Assembly (NCBI GenBank): GCA_027922465.2
Contig: BQMF02000067.1
Span: 831,001 to 895,000 of the forward strand
From: Turritopsis dohrnii
Taxonomy: Eukaryota; Cnidaria; Hydrozoa; Anthoathecata; Oceaniidae
Length of the DNA stretch: 64,000 bases
Direction of reading: 5' to 3'
Shown here: positions 1-9,532 of the stretch, piece after piece
How the letters are laid out: every line of letters begins with the position of its first letter
How positions within the stretch are numbered: the first letter of the stretch is position 1
Program-made: the position numbers and the translations under genes
The notes under the pieces: model-generated
Databases searched by the model: none
Told to the model about the DNA's origin: nothing
What the model saw: only the letters and a program-made list of their open reading frames with translations

Positions 1-859
1 GCACTCTGCAAACCTTATAATATTGATTAAAACATACTGGCTTCCCAATGACAACATCTTCTTAGCTTAAGGAATATATGGTTTGTTGCTTAAGAGTTTG
101 TTTCTAATTTTTTAAGTTATTTGTAATATTAAAAAAATGTAGCGTTGTGGTTTCAATGTATGTCTTTTCTTTTCATTATTGTTATTAATTTCTTAATCAA
201 TGTTAGTTTCCATATATTGAAACCACGATGAAGCATTATTTTGTAATGCGACATATTCTATCAGTCTCTTTCGTTTGATTTTTTTAAATTATCAGAAAAC
301 TTTTTGTATCTGGATGAATATTAGCCAGGATTTCTAGGAAAACTATCCAGCCAATTTTCTGGGAAAGCAATTCAAAGTTTTGTTTTTTTAAAAGACCTTT
401 TTGTGAAGGTACAAAGCAATGGTTGCTTGTATTTCATACTTTTACATATATGTAATAGTTTTTCTTGTCACTGTGTTATCTTAAAATATGGTTTGCTTGG
501 AAAGATGTATTTTATTTATTTATGTTATATGACATTGTTTGCCTGTAAGACGTAAAACAATACAACAGGTTGAAGGCAAACTTAAGTACATAAAACGTTG
601 TAAATAGTTTAATATTTGAGATGTCGTTGTGTCGTTGTGTTTTTCAAAGTATTACTAACTGCTTCACATAACATCTTGCAATATCTTTGCCCAAATTAAA
701 CCTTGCAAAAAACAACATATTTTTATCTTTCCGCCAAATCTTTAGTGCCATTCTGTTGAAAGATACATGACTGTGATAATCTAGTACCTTAAAGTCAGAA
801 AGTTTCGCGGGAAGAATGTTTCGCAGATAAGAAGAAACTTGCTTACTCATGTGCCACCT
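1..859. other. No recognisable gene
   Basis: This stretch is AT-rich. The only reading frame of note is a 68-codon one on the minus strand at 644-850, with no motif I recognise. It may be the inner or distal part of the Helitron-like repeat whose 5' tip lies at 1255, but I see no clear homology to the other copies left of about 860. Confidence 0.4.
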
Positions 860-1255
860 GTACTTCTATTTATCAGAATTACAATAGCAGTAAAAGTTTA
901 GCAATAAACACGGTTATAAAACGTTTTATAAAAATAACAATACTTTCGTGAATACAAACCTGTGCTTCCTTGTCAAATTCAAAACAAAGAAATGAAAGCC
1001 CTTATTAACAACAGAAATTTTTGGAATTTGTCAGTCGATCAAAACAGCGCATTATAAGAGTTTTCCTTTATTAGCCAATGAAAACGATCGGCGGCGGGAT
1101 TTCCCCATATACCAAAAAAATGCTCTCACTTCTATGTGGTTTTACAACGAAAGGGGAAAAAATAAGGTTTGGACCGTTGAAAAAAAACCCAAATATGTCA
1201 CTCTCTAAAACAAAGGTGGGATGAACAATCGCGGATTTTTATAATAAGATATAGA
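860..1255 (-). mobile_element. Helitron-like non-autonomous element, 5' segment
   Basis: Read on the minus strand, the element starts TCTATATCTTATTATA at 1255, with A as the preceding base, which is the A|TC start expected of Helitrons. The next 400 bases match the 5' part of the copy ending at about 46769: both share the words read on the plus strand as CTACGTGGTTTTAC-like, ATATGTCACTCTCTAAAA and ATAATAAGATA in the same order and spacing. No 3' end is identifiable in the window for this copy, so its left limit is only approximate. Confidence 0.6.
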
Positions 1256-1989
1256 TATGTAGATATATGATTATACAGATGTGTAGATATAAGGATAAAC
1301 AATACAGATATTTTCACTCTCTAAAATAAATTGCATATTTTACGTGTTTTGATTTAAAATTTAAAAATGGTAATGTTTCCCCGCGATTCAAAAACGTAAC
1401 GTCCAAATGGAAAAAAGTACTCCTCACCCTTTTAATTAAAAATTGTGTTGGTATTCCAGATAAAGTATTTTACCTGTGCCTTATCAACACTGCACATCAT
1501 AAACATCTGTTTACTCGGAAGATCTGAAACACATAAGAAATCCTCATGTTAAATCCTCATGATACGATCTAGAAATAGATTGTGCGCACATGAAAACAAC
1601 AGAAAGATAAAAATGGCTGTAACTGTTCATGGAACCCATAATCCAAAGTCAACAGAAGCTATTTTGCCATTTTGAAAAGCCAAACCCGTAAGTCATAAAC
1701 GTGTCAAAACAAACTAATACCTTCGAGTGATTTTCTTTTTATGAAGCTAAGGTTGGATATCAATATAGAATATTGTTCTTCACTAATCCAGAACGTCATG
1801 ATTTAAAATTCATTTCTTCAAAGTCTGTTGTTTTTATTGGTCTTCCTTAAAGGAGAAGTAATGATGTAGAAATCCTATTTATATTATAAGAAAATGAAAG
1901 CAAATGAAAACTTGCTGGCAAATGAACGCTATATTCTTGACCTTGATTATTGATCTTACAAACAATCAAAACATTTGAACGATCAAATG
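1256..1989. other. No recognisable gene
   Basis: Begins with a short GATATA/TAGATAT-rich simple stretch (1250-1310). The rest is AT-rich with no long reading frame and no terminal repeats that I can see. Confidence 0.4.
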
Positions 1990-2144
1990 TGCTATAAGGG
2001 TTTCTGCTTACACTAATCATGTATTTTGCGCTGTCTAACTGCTGCTATATGACCACGATTAAGAAGATTTTGACGGTTAAAAATGACCCGAAAATTCAAT
2101 CTTTAAACTAAAAACTGGATGCACAGTGTGTATTAGAATATAGA
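1990..2144 (-). mobile_element. Helitron-like element, 5' segment (family of 61823-62287)
   Basis: On the minus strand this copy starts TCTATATTCTAATAC at 2144. The words GTCAAAATCTTCTTAAT and GTGGTCATATAG then follow at the same distance as in the complete copy at 61823-62287. Similarity fades left of about 1990. The base next to its 5' end (2145) is the 3' end of another Helitron-like copy, so the two abut head to tail. Confidence 0.6.
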
Positions 2145-2555
2145 TAGCTGCCAAGGCGGCCTCACTCACCACCCATGTTCGTCTTGCGTTGTGTCACAGA
2201 ATTTAACTTGTGTAAAAGTTTTTTCAAGGCATTAATTTTTTAATTCATTTCTAACATTCAGAAGACTTAAAACAGAAACAAACAGCAATATGTCTCAGAA
2301 TATATATTTATACACAGAAGAGAAGTAAATTTAATGTAAAAAAATGGCAATTAATGACACAGGACTGTTTACCCAGACTTACCCATCATCCAGCATCCAG
2401 TTTTCATCCAACGAAGATACATACTAAATGATAGAATAACTCATAACTCATAATTCAAACTCAATTAATTAATCTTTCAAAACTAAATTAAAATGAAAAT
2501 CATTCCTTACTGTGTAAAGGAACATTATCTTTTTCTGCATTTCTTCACTGCACTT
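2145..2555 (-). mobile_element. Helitron-like element, 3' part with internal deletion
   Basis: The minus-strand 3' end carries the hairpin read on the plus strand as GCTGCCAAGGCGGC (2146-2159). Bases 2157-2390 match 44636-44850 closely. At about 2391 the similarity jumps to the sequence equivalent to about 46010-46110, so over 1 kb present in the longer copy is missing here. The element is interrupted at about 2556, where a LINE fragment begins. Confidence 0.6.
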
Positions 2556-2775
2556 TCTCAACTCCAATGTTTCAATGGGAGTAACATGGGTGTACATGTG
2601 GAGATAATTCTGCATGCTCTTTCCTCTATTAAAGCCACTTTACGTTTTTGAGTGTCAGTGAGCGAAAAACAGATCGAAAGACAGTATGTAAATTTTGGTA
2701 CCACCAAAGATACATACAGCGTCAACCTTGCCTTAGTGGTAAGGAGTGGTCGAGATCTTGACATGAGTCTCAATC
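2556..2775 (-). pseudogene. LINE reverse transcriptase C-terminal fragment
   Basis: A 71-codon minus-strand frame (2773-2558) contains KARLTLYVSLVVPKFTYCL followed by a lysine/arginine-rich segment ending RACRII. This is the pattern found just after the RT domain in non-LTR retrotransposons: a helix with Y-x-S-x-x-x-P-x-x-x-Y-C, then an ALRII-like motif. Nothing else of the element is preserved beside it. The class (CR1/Jockey group) is inference. Confidence 0.55.
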
Positions 2776-2939
2776 AGCTGGATGCCTTTTTGCCCCCACA
2801 GCGAGCGTAAGCGAGCGAGGAGGCGTAGTAGTTTCACTAGATAGGTGAATGTCAGTTTCCGATTTTGTTCTTCATCATCATCATCATCTTCATCCTCCAC
2901 CTTTTGGTGTTGCTGTTATTAGGAACTATTCAGTATAAT

Positions 2940-2944
2940 GCCGT
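2940..2944. repeat. Gypsy target-site duplication, left copy
   Basis: GCCGT immediately precedes the 5' LTR and is repeated at 7648-7652 immediately after the 3' LTR. A 5-bp duplication is normal for Ty3/Gypsy integrases. Confidence 0.9.
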
Positions 2945-3118
2945 TGTTATATATTTATGTGCAGCTACGGCTGCCATTTTTGTTTATACATTAGTGTGTT
3001 TTTACACGAGCCTTGGGAGTATCAAGAAGAAACGTTTACAGCCAAGATGGCGTAATTTCTCTTTCATGTTTCCAAATCCGTACAAACTAGATACATCCAG
3101 TTAAAGCTAGATACAACA
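2945..3118 (+). repeat. Gypsy 5' LTR (174 bp)
   Basis: Starts TGTTATATAT and ends ATACAACA, with TG...CA ends. Identical by eye to 7474-7647. A short LTR of this size is usual for compact Gypsy elements. Confidence 0.93.
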
Positions 3119-3120
3119 AC

Positions 3121-3134
3121 TGGCGACGAGGATT
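3121..3134 (+). promoter_or_regulatory. Gypsy primer-binding site (putative)
   Basis: TGGCGACGAGGATT begins two bases after the 5' LTR. The leading TGG would pair with the CCA end of a tRNA. I could not identify the tRNA. Confidence 0.6.
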
Positions 3135-3198
3135 ACCGAGATCCCACTAAACAGTCTTCCAACCATATTTCACGTGAAACAAGACGAACCAAGGAGAT

Positions 3199-6100
3199 AT
3201 GGCAGCACAGTTACAAATACCGATGGTTTCTGCATTCGACCCACGAGGCGACCAACACACTTTGAGTCAGAGATGGGACCGGTGGCTGAGATCATTCAAA
3301 TACTTCATTGCAGCATCTGCAATTGGAGACGACCAACGTAAGAAAGCACTTTTATTACATATGCTAGGGACTGAAACCCAAGAACTTTTTGAAACTCTAC
3401 CTGAGACAGGAGAGACATATGAGGAAGCTGTACAGGCTCTTACAGCATACTTTATCCCTCTCAAAAACGTCACTTTCGAGAGGTCCGTTTTCAACAATGC
3501 TAAACAAGAAACACACGAAAACATCGAACAATTCGTTTCCAGACTGAGAAAACTAGCACAAGACTGTGACTATGGAGATTCGTTGAATGACAATATCAGA
3601 GACAGAGTCGTATCAGGTTGTAGAGGTATCAAGTATCGCGAAAAACTCTTGGCAGAGAAAAACCTTACACTTGAAAAAGTCCTCCAAATCGGGCAGTCGA
3701 TGGAAGCTGCCAAGTCTCAGTCACAGAAAATTGAACAGGCGAACAACAACAATAATGCCCACGATCACATCAATACAATTAACAACAGATCAAATAATCA
3801 CAAAAGCTCCAATGGAAGAGGCAGACCCAACAACAGAGGTACATGGGGGAACAACGGTCATCGTCACAGATCACACCCACCACATCCGTCGAGAGGGCAG
3901 AATACTAACCAGAAAGTCATGTGTGGACGATGTGGTGCCATTGGCCACAGAGGAGATGTTTGTCGCAGATCAAAGAATGCCACTTGTAACAAGTGTGGCA
4001 AAACCGGACACTTCCAGCGCATGTGTTTATCCAAGAAAAACAATCGAACTGACAGTAACAGAGTCAACCAATTAACTTCCAATGAGTCCACAACACAAGC
4101 TACATCACAACATCAATCAGCAGAAGACCTCGAGAACCGATTTGAGGATATTTCAATCTTCGAAATTAGCGGACACAAACTACCACTATATTCCATTGAG
4201 ATTCTTAACAAGAAAATTGACGTGCTAATTGATTCTGGTTCATCCGTCAACATTATTGATGAAGCAACATACAATTCATTCAATCCTAAACCAAAGCTCA
4301 GTAAATCATCCTCACGCATTTACCCTTACCAATCCACGAAACCAATAACAACACTGGGGACATTCGACACGATGGTTGCAACAGACGGTCAAGAGCAAAT
4401 GGCGGAATTCATTGTCGTCCAAGGTACGTCCGGATCGATACTTGGCCGATCAACGGCAGTCTGCCTGGACATTCTGCGACTCGGGCGTCCATCCGAACCA
4501 GAACAGGTGAGATCACTCACAAGTGGAGAGTACAAAAACAATGTGATGAGAAAATATTCCGAACTGTTTGAAGGAGTAGGAAAGCTGAAAAACTTCCAAC
4601 TCCAACTGCATATTGATCCAAACTTTACACCTGTACAGCAACCAATACGCCGTATTCCATTCCACACGAGAAGGAAAATTGAAGAGGAACTTGACAGACT
4701 CCTCGCACTAGACATCATCGAACCAGTCGACGGACCAACAACCTGGCTAAACCCAGTCGTTGCGGGTAGCAGAAAAAATGGCAAGATCCGCCTGTGTGTG
4801 GACATGCGTAAAGCAAATGAAGCAATCATCAGAGAGCGCCATGTCATACCAAAACTCGAAGACATTACAGCAGAACTACACAATGCCAAATATTTTTCGA
4901 AAATTGACCTCCGAGACGGTTACCATCAAATCGAATTAGACGAGGCATCCAGGAACATCACGACTTTTGCAACACACAAAGGATTATTCCGCTACAAACG
5001 CCTATTCTATGGTGTCAACTCAGGATTCGAAGCGTTTCAGAAACAAGTAGAGATTGTGATGACAGGCCTGCAAGGAGTGAAAAACATTTCGGATGATATC
5101 GTTATCTGGGGACGCACCCAAGAGGAACACGACAACCGCCTCTACGCTTTGTTTGAGAGACTCCACACAAATGGACTAAGAATTAACCCTGACAAGTGTA
5201 TTCTCAACGTACCATCCATTGACTTCGACGGGCACATCTTATCTGCAGACGGTATCCAGCTAGACCCTACCAAGAAAGATGCGATCAACGCAATCAAAGA
5301 ACCAAAAAACGTATCGGAAGTCAGATCACTCATGGGTTTAATGAACTATTGCCTAAAGTTTATACCCAACTACGCAACCTTAACAGAACCTATCAGACGT
5401 CTCACAAAGAAGAACGCAGAATTCGAGTGGGGCCCAGATCAAAGGAGCTCATTCAAACAGTTGAAACAAAAACTACTTGAATCGCCAACTCTCGCATTTT
5501 ATGACCCGAACGCAGAAACTAAAATCGTTACCGACGCCAGCCCATTCGGACTTGGTGCAGTGCTGCTACAGAAACAACCGCATGGAGATTTCCTTCCAAT
5601 ATCGTATGGTTCCAGATCGGCATCGGATGTGGAATCAAGGTACAGCCAAACAGAACGAGAAGCCCTTGCAGTTCTCTGGGCTTGCGAGCATTACCATTAT
5701 TACTTATACGACAGACCTTTCACCGTGGAAACCGACCATAAACCGCTACTGTCGCTACTGACATCCAAAGCAAAACGTCCTACACCACGAATACAACGAT
5801 GGCTCCTACGACTCCAAGCATACCTTTATACCATGACATATATTCCTGGTAAAACGAATGCGGCTGACATTTTGTCGCGAAGCCCGATTAAAACTAAGGA
5901 TCTAGAAAATCCAGCCGAACATCACATCGCAAGCATCACTAGACAAGCAGTACCCGAATCGTTATCAATCGAAGAGATCGCCCGAGAGACGGCATCTGAT
6001 AAAGTCCTAACATCTGTCATCGCCAATGTACTCAAGAACAAGTGGAGTAATAACCCAAAAGCCACACCTTATCATCAAATCAGGGACCAACTATCAACAT

Positions 6101-7362
6101 CCGAAGGCATCCTTCTAAAGAATGACCAGATCATCATACCGCAGTCACTTCAACAGAAAGTGCTTAAAATCGCTCACCAAGGACATCAAGGCATAGTCCG
6201 CACCAAACTGTATCTCCGTGATCACGTGTGGTGGCCAAAGATCAACCATGATGTCGAGACGCTCATCAAGCAATGCCATGCATGCCAAACAGTCACACCT
6301 CAACACAAGAAAGCTGAACCATTACAACCAACTCCGCTACCAGCTGAGCCTTGGCAACAAATTGGAATCGACCTCAAAGGACCGCTACCTGATCAGACCA
6401 CGCTACTCGTAATTGTAGATTACCATTCCCGATATCCAATCGTATACGTCCTCAACAACGACACAACGTCAGGCAAAGTCATTGAAAAGCTCATGTCCAC
6501 CTTCGCTATTTTTGGATACCCTGAAACCATCGTTACCGACAATGGTCCACAGTTCATCTCGTCGAACTTCAAAACATTCCTCAAATCAAGGAACATTAGT
6601 CATCGCAAAGTACTACCGTACCACGCTCCGGGAAACGGCGAAGTCGAACGATTTAATCGCACTATTGGTAAATTTCTTCAAACTTGCAGCGCCAGCAGAA
6701 TCGACTGGAGGAAACAACTCGACTCATTCCTGTTATCCTACCGGAACACACCTCATCCTGCAACTGGGGTGTCACCATTTTCGCTACTGTACAAACACAC
6801 ACCCAGAAGCCATCTTCCAACCTTCCCAAAAGCTCGACCGCAAAACCAGCACATTATCCAGAAAGACTCCGCATACAAGAATCGCATGAAATCCTACACT
6901 GACAAGAAACGTCACGCCCAGCAACACTCGTTTCGGCCAGGACAGCTCGTGTTATGCAAGAACATGAATCGACGTTACAAGTCACAACCCTTTTACGAAA
7001 CAGAACCATACACAGTCACTGACGTAAATCACAGTGCCATCACAGTTTCCAAAGGCGATAAGACGTTTTGTCGACACGCTTCACACGTCAAGCCGTACCA
7101 TCCGTCACAAACCGCGTACAAACAGACTCCACCGTCAACGCCAGTGCACCGGCATCAAACAGCGCCCAATACAAGTACATTCATCCTTCTCCCCGCTGAA
7201 GAAGACATACCACCGCTACACACAGAGACTGAATCCGAGTCAGATACCGATTCAGACACTATCCCATATGGGGAGGAATTAGATGAACCCAACGGAACTA
7301 ACAGCACGAGAACTAAAAGACAAAAAAGAAAACCACACTGGATGAAAGATTATGACACTTAG
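3199..7362 (+). CDS. Gypsy Gag-Pol polyprotein (1387 aa)
   Basis: A single ORF encodes all replication functions. The N-terminal 230 residues are a retrotransposon Gag capsid-like region. An N/H-rich linker follows, then two CCHC zinc knuckles (C242-x2-C-x4-H-x4-C and one near residue 263) for RNA binding. The aspartic protease motif is DSGSS with D345. The reverse transcriptase has D570 in IDLRDGYHQ and the D632-D633 pair in ISDDIVIWG. RNase H includes D779 (TDASPFGLG). The integrase has an H-x3-H...C-x2-C zinc region (HQGHQG...CHAC) and the D1058, D1114, E1150 triad with D35E spacing. The start at 3199 follows the leader by 80 nt and no upstream in-frame ATG is needed. Gag and Pol are fused in one frame, so no frameshift is required. 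All catalytic residues looked for are present. Confidence 0.95.
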   Translation: MAAQLQIPMVSAFDPRGDQHTLSQRWDRWLRSFKYFIAASAIGDDQRKKALLLHMLGTETQELFETLPETGETYEEAVQALTAYFIPLKNVTFERSVFNNAKQETHENIEQFVSRLRKLAQDCDYGDSLNDNIRDRVVSGCRGIKYREKLLAEKNLTLEKVLQIGQSMEAAKSQSQKIEQANNNNNAHDHINTINNRSNNHKSSNGRGRPNNRGTWGNNGHRHRSHPPHPSRGQNTNQKVMCGRCGAIGHRGDVCRRSKNATCNKCGKTGHFQRMCLSKKNNRTDSNRVNQLTSNESTTQATSQHQSAEDLENRFEDISIFEISGHKLPLYSIEILNKKIDVLIDSGSSVNIIDEATYNSFNPKPKLSKSSSRIYPYQSTKPITTLGTFDTMVATDGQEQMAEFIVVQGTSGSILGRSTAVCLDILRLGRPSEPEQVRSLTSGEYKNNVMRKYSELFEGVGKLKNFQLQLHIDPNFTPVQQPIRRIPFHTRRKIEEELDRLLALDIIEPVDGPTTWLNPVVAGSRKNGKIRLCVDMRKANEAIIRERHVIPKLEDITAELHNAKYFSKIDLRDGYHQIELDEASRNITTFATHKGLFRYKRLFYGVNSGFEAFQKQVEIVMTGLQGVKNISDDIVIWGRTQEEHDNRLYALFERLHTNGLRINPDKCILNVPSIDFDGHILSADGIQLDPTKKDAINAIKEPKNVSEVRSLMGLMNYCLKFIPNYATLTEPIRRLTKKNAEFEWGPDQRSSFKQLKQKLLESPTLAFYDPNAETKIVTDASPFGLGAVLLQKQPHGDFLPISYGSRSASDVESRYSQTEREALAVLWACEHYHYYLYDRPFTVETDHKPLLSLLTSKAKRPTPRIQRWLLRLQAYLYTMTYIPGKTNAADILSRSPIKTKDLENPAEHHIASITRQAVPESLSIEEIARETASDKVLTSVIANVLKNKWSNNPKATPYHQIRDQLSTSEGILLKNDQIIIPQSLQQKVLKIAHQGHQGIVRTKLYLRDHVWWPKINHDVETLIKQCHACQTVTPQHKKAEPLQPTPLPAEPWQQIGIDLKGPLPDQTTLLVIVDYHSRYPIVYVLNNDTTSGKVIEKLMSTFAIFGYPETIVTDNGPQFISSNFKTFLKSRNISHRKVLPYHAPGNGEVERFNRTIGKFLQTCSASRIDWRKQLDSFLLSYRNTPHPATGVSPFSLLYKHTPRSHLPTFPKARPQNQHIIQKDSAYKNRMKSYTDKKRHAQQHSFRPGQLVLCKNMNRRYKSQPFYETEPYTVTDVNHSAITVSKGDKTFCRHASHVKPYHPSQTAYKQTPPSTPVHRHQTAPNTSTFILLPAEEDIPPLHTETESESDTDSDTIPYGEELDEPNGTNSTRTKRQKRKPHWMKDYDT

Positions 7363-7460
7363 ATTTCAACAGAGACATCTCATTTTTATATTCTTTTGTT
7401 CACGCTCGTTCTCAGTTTGTTTGTTTGTTTGTTTTTTTTCTCCTTGCCAGTTCATTATCC

Positions 7461-7473
7461 AGTAAGGGAGGGA
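7461..7473 (+). promoter_or_regulatory. Gypsy polypurine tract
   Basis: AGTAAGGGAGGGA directly abuts the 3' LTR at 7474. It is the expected primer site for plus-strand DNA synthesis. Confidence 0.85.
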
Positions 7474-7647
7474 TGTTATATATTTATGTGCAGCTACGGC
7501 TGCCATTTTTGTTTATACATTAGTGTGTTTTTACACGAGCCTTGGGAGTATCAAGAAGAAACGTTTACAGCCAAGATGGCGTAATTTCTCTTTCATGTTT
7601 CCAAATCCGTACAAACTAGATACATCCAGTTAAAGCTAGATACAACA
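7474..7647 (+). repeat. Gypsy 3' LTR (174 bp)
   Basis: Same sequence and length as the 5' LTR, followed by the GCCGT target duplication (7648-7652). Confidence 0.93.
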
Positions 7648-7683
7648 GCCGTCAAAGTTTTTCCGAGGTGAAATACGAAGTCC

Positions 7684-9040
7684 ATGTGCAAGGTATTCCT
7701 TTTTTTTAAAACTAAAACTGACACTTCAGAAATGAATCGTGATTCCATCACTGAAGGCCCACAAAATGTGGGAGATCTGCGTGTTGCAGATAAAGCTAGC
7801 AATGATGAGACTTCGAATGAAGTATATGTAGCTCTGTCTACAAATTCAGCTCTTAATTATGAGATATCCAGATATACAAGGCCAATTGAAAACAGCTTGG
7901 GTAGTCAAATACATTTCAGAAATGCTTGCAGACAACAGCCATCCAATTTTTCTTGTGCTGTTGATTGTTCTTTAGAAATTAGCTATTCTATATTGTACAG
8001 TCATTTGAAATATATTTCAAGATCTGGATTTTTTGATTTAGTTTGTGGAAGTGCAAACTTCTATCAAATCATAATTACGTCTATTGAGAGAGATATTATC
8101 AAATTTAGTGATTACGAACAAAATCTGGCACACATTTGTCAGCCTGTATGGGACTATTTGGTGGAACATTGTGCATCATTTGTTAACAGGAACACGGAAG
8201 CTCGATTCTCAGAATTCTTTTCAAGTTGTCTATTCAACTTCTTTTCCAATCAAGATATAACCTTAAAGCATTCTGTAGCAGTTGCAATAAGTATTTTGAA
8301 ATTGAATTGCCTACTATGGTTAGTTACATGTCAGAACTTCAATTAGAACATTTGGTAATTCATATAATTGACCAAATTTATTGGATCCACTTGCACGGAA
8401 TAATTTTTTGCAATGTAGTTGTGAGAAACTTTGTGAGGCAGTTATTGAGAATTTCATTCTTCCTAAAATATGTTTAATAGAATTCAGCAAGAATTCCATT
8501 TCTGGTACAGAATTTGGGAACAGATAATGATACAGAACCATAATAAGACATCAGCATCAACATTTTACATGTGCTGTAGTAACTCATGATTCCAGAAAAT
8601 GGGTCTTTTTAGATGACATGAGTGATAAGCTGTTTCACTATTCAAGTTTAAATGATCTGTATAGCATCAGACCACATGGCTGGTTTTTCTTTGTATATGT
8701 TAGAGAAAATGATGATAGTGTTGCTCTACAAAATTCAGATATTCATTTTAGCATTGACAAGTCTTTATCTAAAGATGCGATTGAAAAGAAAAACAAATAT
8801 TCTGATTTTTTGAAGAAATATCCTTTGCGTAGTAAATCAAAATCCTATGATTACGATGAAAGATATTATGAGAAAAATGTGGCCAAACGGAAAAGTCAGT
8901 TTAATGAAAATTATGAAAATAATGAGGCCAAATGGAAAAATCAGTTTAAAAACTACCAAAGGAATAAGGAAATTGGAAAAGAAAAATCTAAGAACTACTA
9001 TGAAATGAAAAAAGAAGATATTAAGGCTAGACGTTGACAG
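7684..9040 (+). pseudogene. Helitron polyprotein, N-terminal ubiquitin-protease-like part
   Basis: A 220-codon frame (7684-8346) holds a Cys-box-like segment, PSNFSCAVDC, at about 7946. After a frameshift, a later frame around 8520-8700 gives a His/Asp-box-like segment: CAVVTHDSRKWVFLDD, then GWFFFVYV. Together these resemble the C19 ubiquitin-specific protease fold that many animal Helitron polyproteins carry upstream of their Rep domain. A Lys/Asn-rich, coiled-coil-like region follows (8760-9040). Several stops and frame changes break the reading frame, so it is not functional. The function is assigned from domain order and from recalled similarity, not from a search. Confidence 0.6.
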
Positions 9041-9151
9041 CGTTACCATTCTAAAAAGAAGCAGCAGCAGAAAAATCAAAATGGTGATGACATTAATGTT
9101 TGTAATAGCAATAGTGAATTTCTGAAAAAGAAATTTCATGAGAGTCTGGAA

Positions 9152-9532
9152 ATGACTATAATTCAGTGTAAGACGTGTAAGGAGGCTTGGCCTTTACCCA
9201 GTTCATCTAAAAATCTAGGAACTGAATATCAATGTTTACGGTGTGGAAAAGAAAAAAGTTTTCCAAAAAAATTTAGTCAAGAAAAAGATATGGTGCCAAG
9301 CTCTGTACCACTGCAGCTTCAGGGTTTAACCCAAATTGAAGAGATGCTTATTGCTCGAGCATTTCCAGTGATCCAGTTTTACACAAAGCCAAGTGGTGGA
9401 CAAAAAGCATATAAAGGCTACGTTGTTACTCTTCCACAAGATGAGCAACATGTAGCTAATGTTTTGCCAAGATATCCAAGTGATATTCCTGTGATTGTGT
9501 TTAGATGTGATGGTAAAAATAATAACTCTTAA
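9152..9532 (+). pseudogene. Helitron polyprotein, zinc-ribbon and conserved linker region
   Basis: A 126-codon open segment in line with the Helitron parts on both sides. It carries a C-x2-C...C-x2-C zinc-ribbon pattern (CKTCKEAWP...CLRCGKEK), then LTQIEEMLIARAFPV and LPRYPSDIPVIV. This is the conserved block that precedes the Helitron Rep-like domain in many invertebrate Helitrons (DUF6570-like, from memory). The frame ends at an in-frame stop at 9530, after which matches continue in other frames. Confidence 0.65.

Larger units (their letters stand above)
2945..7647 (+). mobile_element. Complete Ty3/Gypsy LTR retrotransposon
   Basis: The element is 4703 bp: 5' LTR, short leader with a primer-binding-like site, one Gag-Pol ORF, a purine-rich tract and a 3' LTR, flanked by GCCGT on both sides. 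Reading the two 174-bp LTRs side by side I find no difference, and the ORF is uninterrupted, so the insertion is recent and may be competent. No envelope ORF is present. Order protease-RT-RNase H-integrase places it in Ty3/Gypsy (Metaviridae). The RT motif ISDD and the overall look suggest a Mag-like or K02A2.6-like lineage, which is inference. Confidence 0.95.

Noticed and set aside
4389..4889. 166-codon minus-strand frame inside Gypsy Pol
   Set aside because: It lies wholly under the conserved protease/RT coding sequence and shows no motif. Shadow frame.
8837..9139. Hydrophobic 100-codon minus-strand frame
   Set aside because: Complement of the Lys/Glu/Asn-rich linker of the Helitron polyprotein. 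Phe/Ile-rich by complement only.
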